Below, in pieces: positions 5,505-5,640 of a stretch of DNA of 5,640 nucleotides. Source of the stretch: CAZGXQ01 sp964530195 (GTDB lineage Bacteria > Patescibacteriota > Minisyncoccia > Minisyncoccales > GBS-2); NCBI GenBank assembly GCA_964530195.1, contig CAZGXQ010000012.1, positions 1 through 5,640 of the forward strand. The letters run 5' to 3'. The stretch's first letter is position 1. Every line of letters starts with the position of its first letter. Below the pieces are notes generated by a model. That model searched no databases, was not told the DNA's origin, and saw only the letters and a program-made list of their open reading frames with translations. The translations under genes and the position numbers were made by a program.

Positions 5505-5517
5505 AAGCGGAGCAAAA
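5505..5517 (+). repeat. Short repeat word AAGCGGAGCAAAA
   Basis: It differs by one base from 4769-4781. Its core GCGGAGCAA (5507-5515) is identical to the 3' end of tRNA-Asn plus the next three bases (4149-4157), giving a 9-nt direct repeat that brackets the intergenic region and toxin-antitoxin operon. Confidence 0.45.
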
Positions 5518-5518
5518 T

Positions 5519-5547
5519 TTGACATGATATTTTGATAAAAATATAAT
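5519..5547 (+). promoter_or_regulatory. Perfect-consensus sigma-70 promoter (leaderless)
   Basis: TTGACA (5519-5524), a 17-nt spacer and TATAAT (5542-5547) match the sigma-70 consensus exactly. The predicted start is 5554-5555, which coincides with the ATG at 5555. A GTG at 5552 is in frame but would fall before the predicted start, so it is unlikely to be used. Confidence 0.85.
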
Positions 5548-5554
5548 AAAAGTG

Positions 5555-5640
5555 ATGAATAAAGATTTCAGTGAGTTAATCGAATATTTAGATCAAAAAT
5601 TCACAAAATTAAGTGAAGAGATAGCTCAACTTCGAGGAGA
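5555..5640 (+). CDS. Unidentified protein, 5' part only (coiled-coil-like start)
   Basis: 28 codons from ATG 5555 run open to the window edge and continue beyond it. The visible part has hydrophobic residues (L, I, L, F, L, I, L) at heptad-like spacing among charged residues: FSELIEYLDQKF then TKLSEEIAQLRG. This suggests an amphipathic or coiled-coil helix. There is no signal peptide or recognisable motif. The strong promoter with ATG at the predicted transcription start supports a real, well-expressed gene. Its function cannot be assigned from this fragment. Confidence 0.7.
   Translation, partial: MNKDFSELIEYLDQKFTKLSEEIAQLRG

Overview
The window is AT-rich (G+C about one third by eye) and reads as a bacterial chromosome using the standard code: no in-frame TGA interrupts any gene. 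It holds a housekeeping block on the left and an accessory-looking block on the right. The primase and sigma-factor sequences, small gene spacing and absence of Shine-Dalgarno motifs resemble Candidate Phyla Radiation (Patescibacteria/Parcubacteria-like) genomes. That placement is inference from general resemblance, not a phylogeny.

Left block (10-4154): dnaG (DNA primase) is followed after 4 nt by rpoD (primary sigma-70 factor) and 16 nt later by a tRNA-Asn(GUU). dnaG and rpoD form the classical primase/sigma part of the macromolecular-synthesis operon. dnaG is interrupted in frame by a 391-residue intein with a LAGLIDADG homing endonuclease (187-1359). It sits immediately before the codon for the fourth zinc-ligand cysteine of the primase zinc finger. 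Removing it leaves a 584-aa primase whose zinc and TOPRIM residues line up with E. coli DnaG. The tRNA has its own possible promoter in the 3' end of rpoD and a probable terminator hairpin just after it.

Middle (4157-4861): about 700 nt without a credible gene, but rich in structure. It contains a 13-bp inverted repeat enclosing about 90 nt and followed by a T-run, a perfect 28-bp palindrome, a near-perfect 32-bp palindrome 83 bp away (centre to centre), and two copies of a short hairpin repeat.

Right block (4827-5640): a compact type II toxin-antitoxin operon (Phd/RelB-like antitoxin, RelE/ParE-like toxin) has a near-consensus promoter and ends in a terminator made from the third copy of the hairpin repeat. 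After a short gap, a perfect-consensus promoter (TTGACA, 17 nt, TATAAT) precedes the first 28 codons of an unidentified coiled-coil-like protein that runs off the window. In both cases the ATG lies exactly 8 nt after the last base of the -10 box, so both transcripts are predicted to be essentially leaderless. The encoded RpoD keeps the residues expected to read such consensus promoters.

The items most worth following up are the intein in the zinc-ligand position of primase, the leaderless promoter geometry, and the hairpin-repeat and palindrome region beside the tRNA and the toxin-antitoxin cassette.
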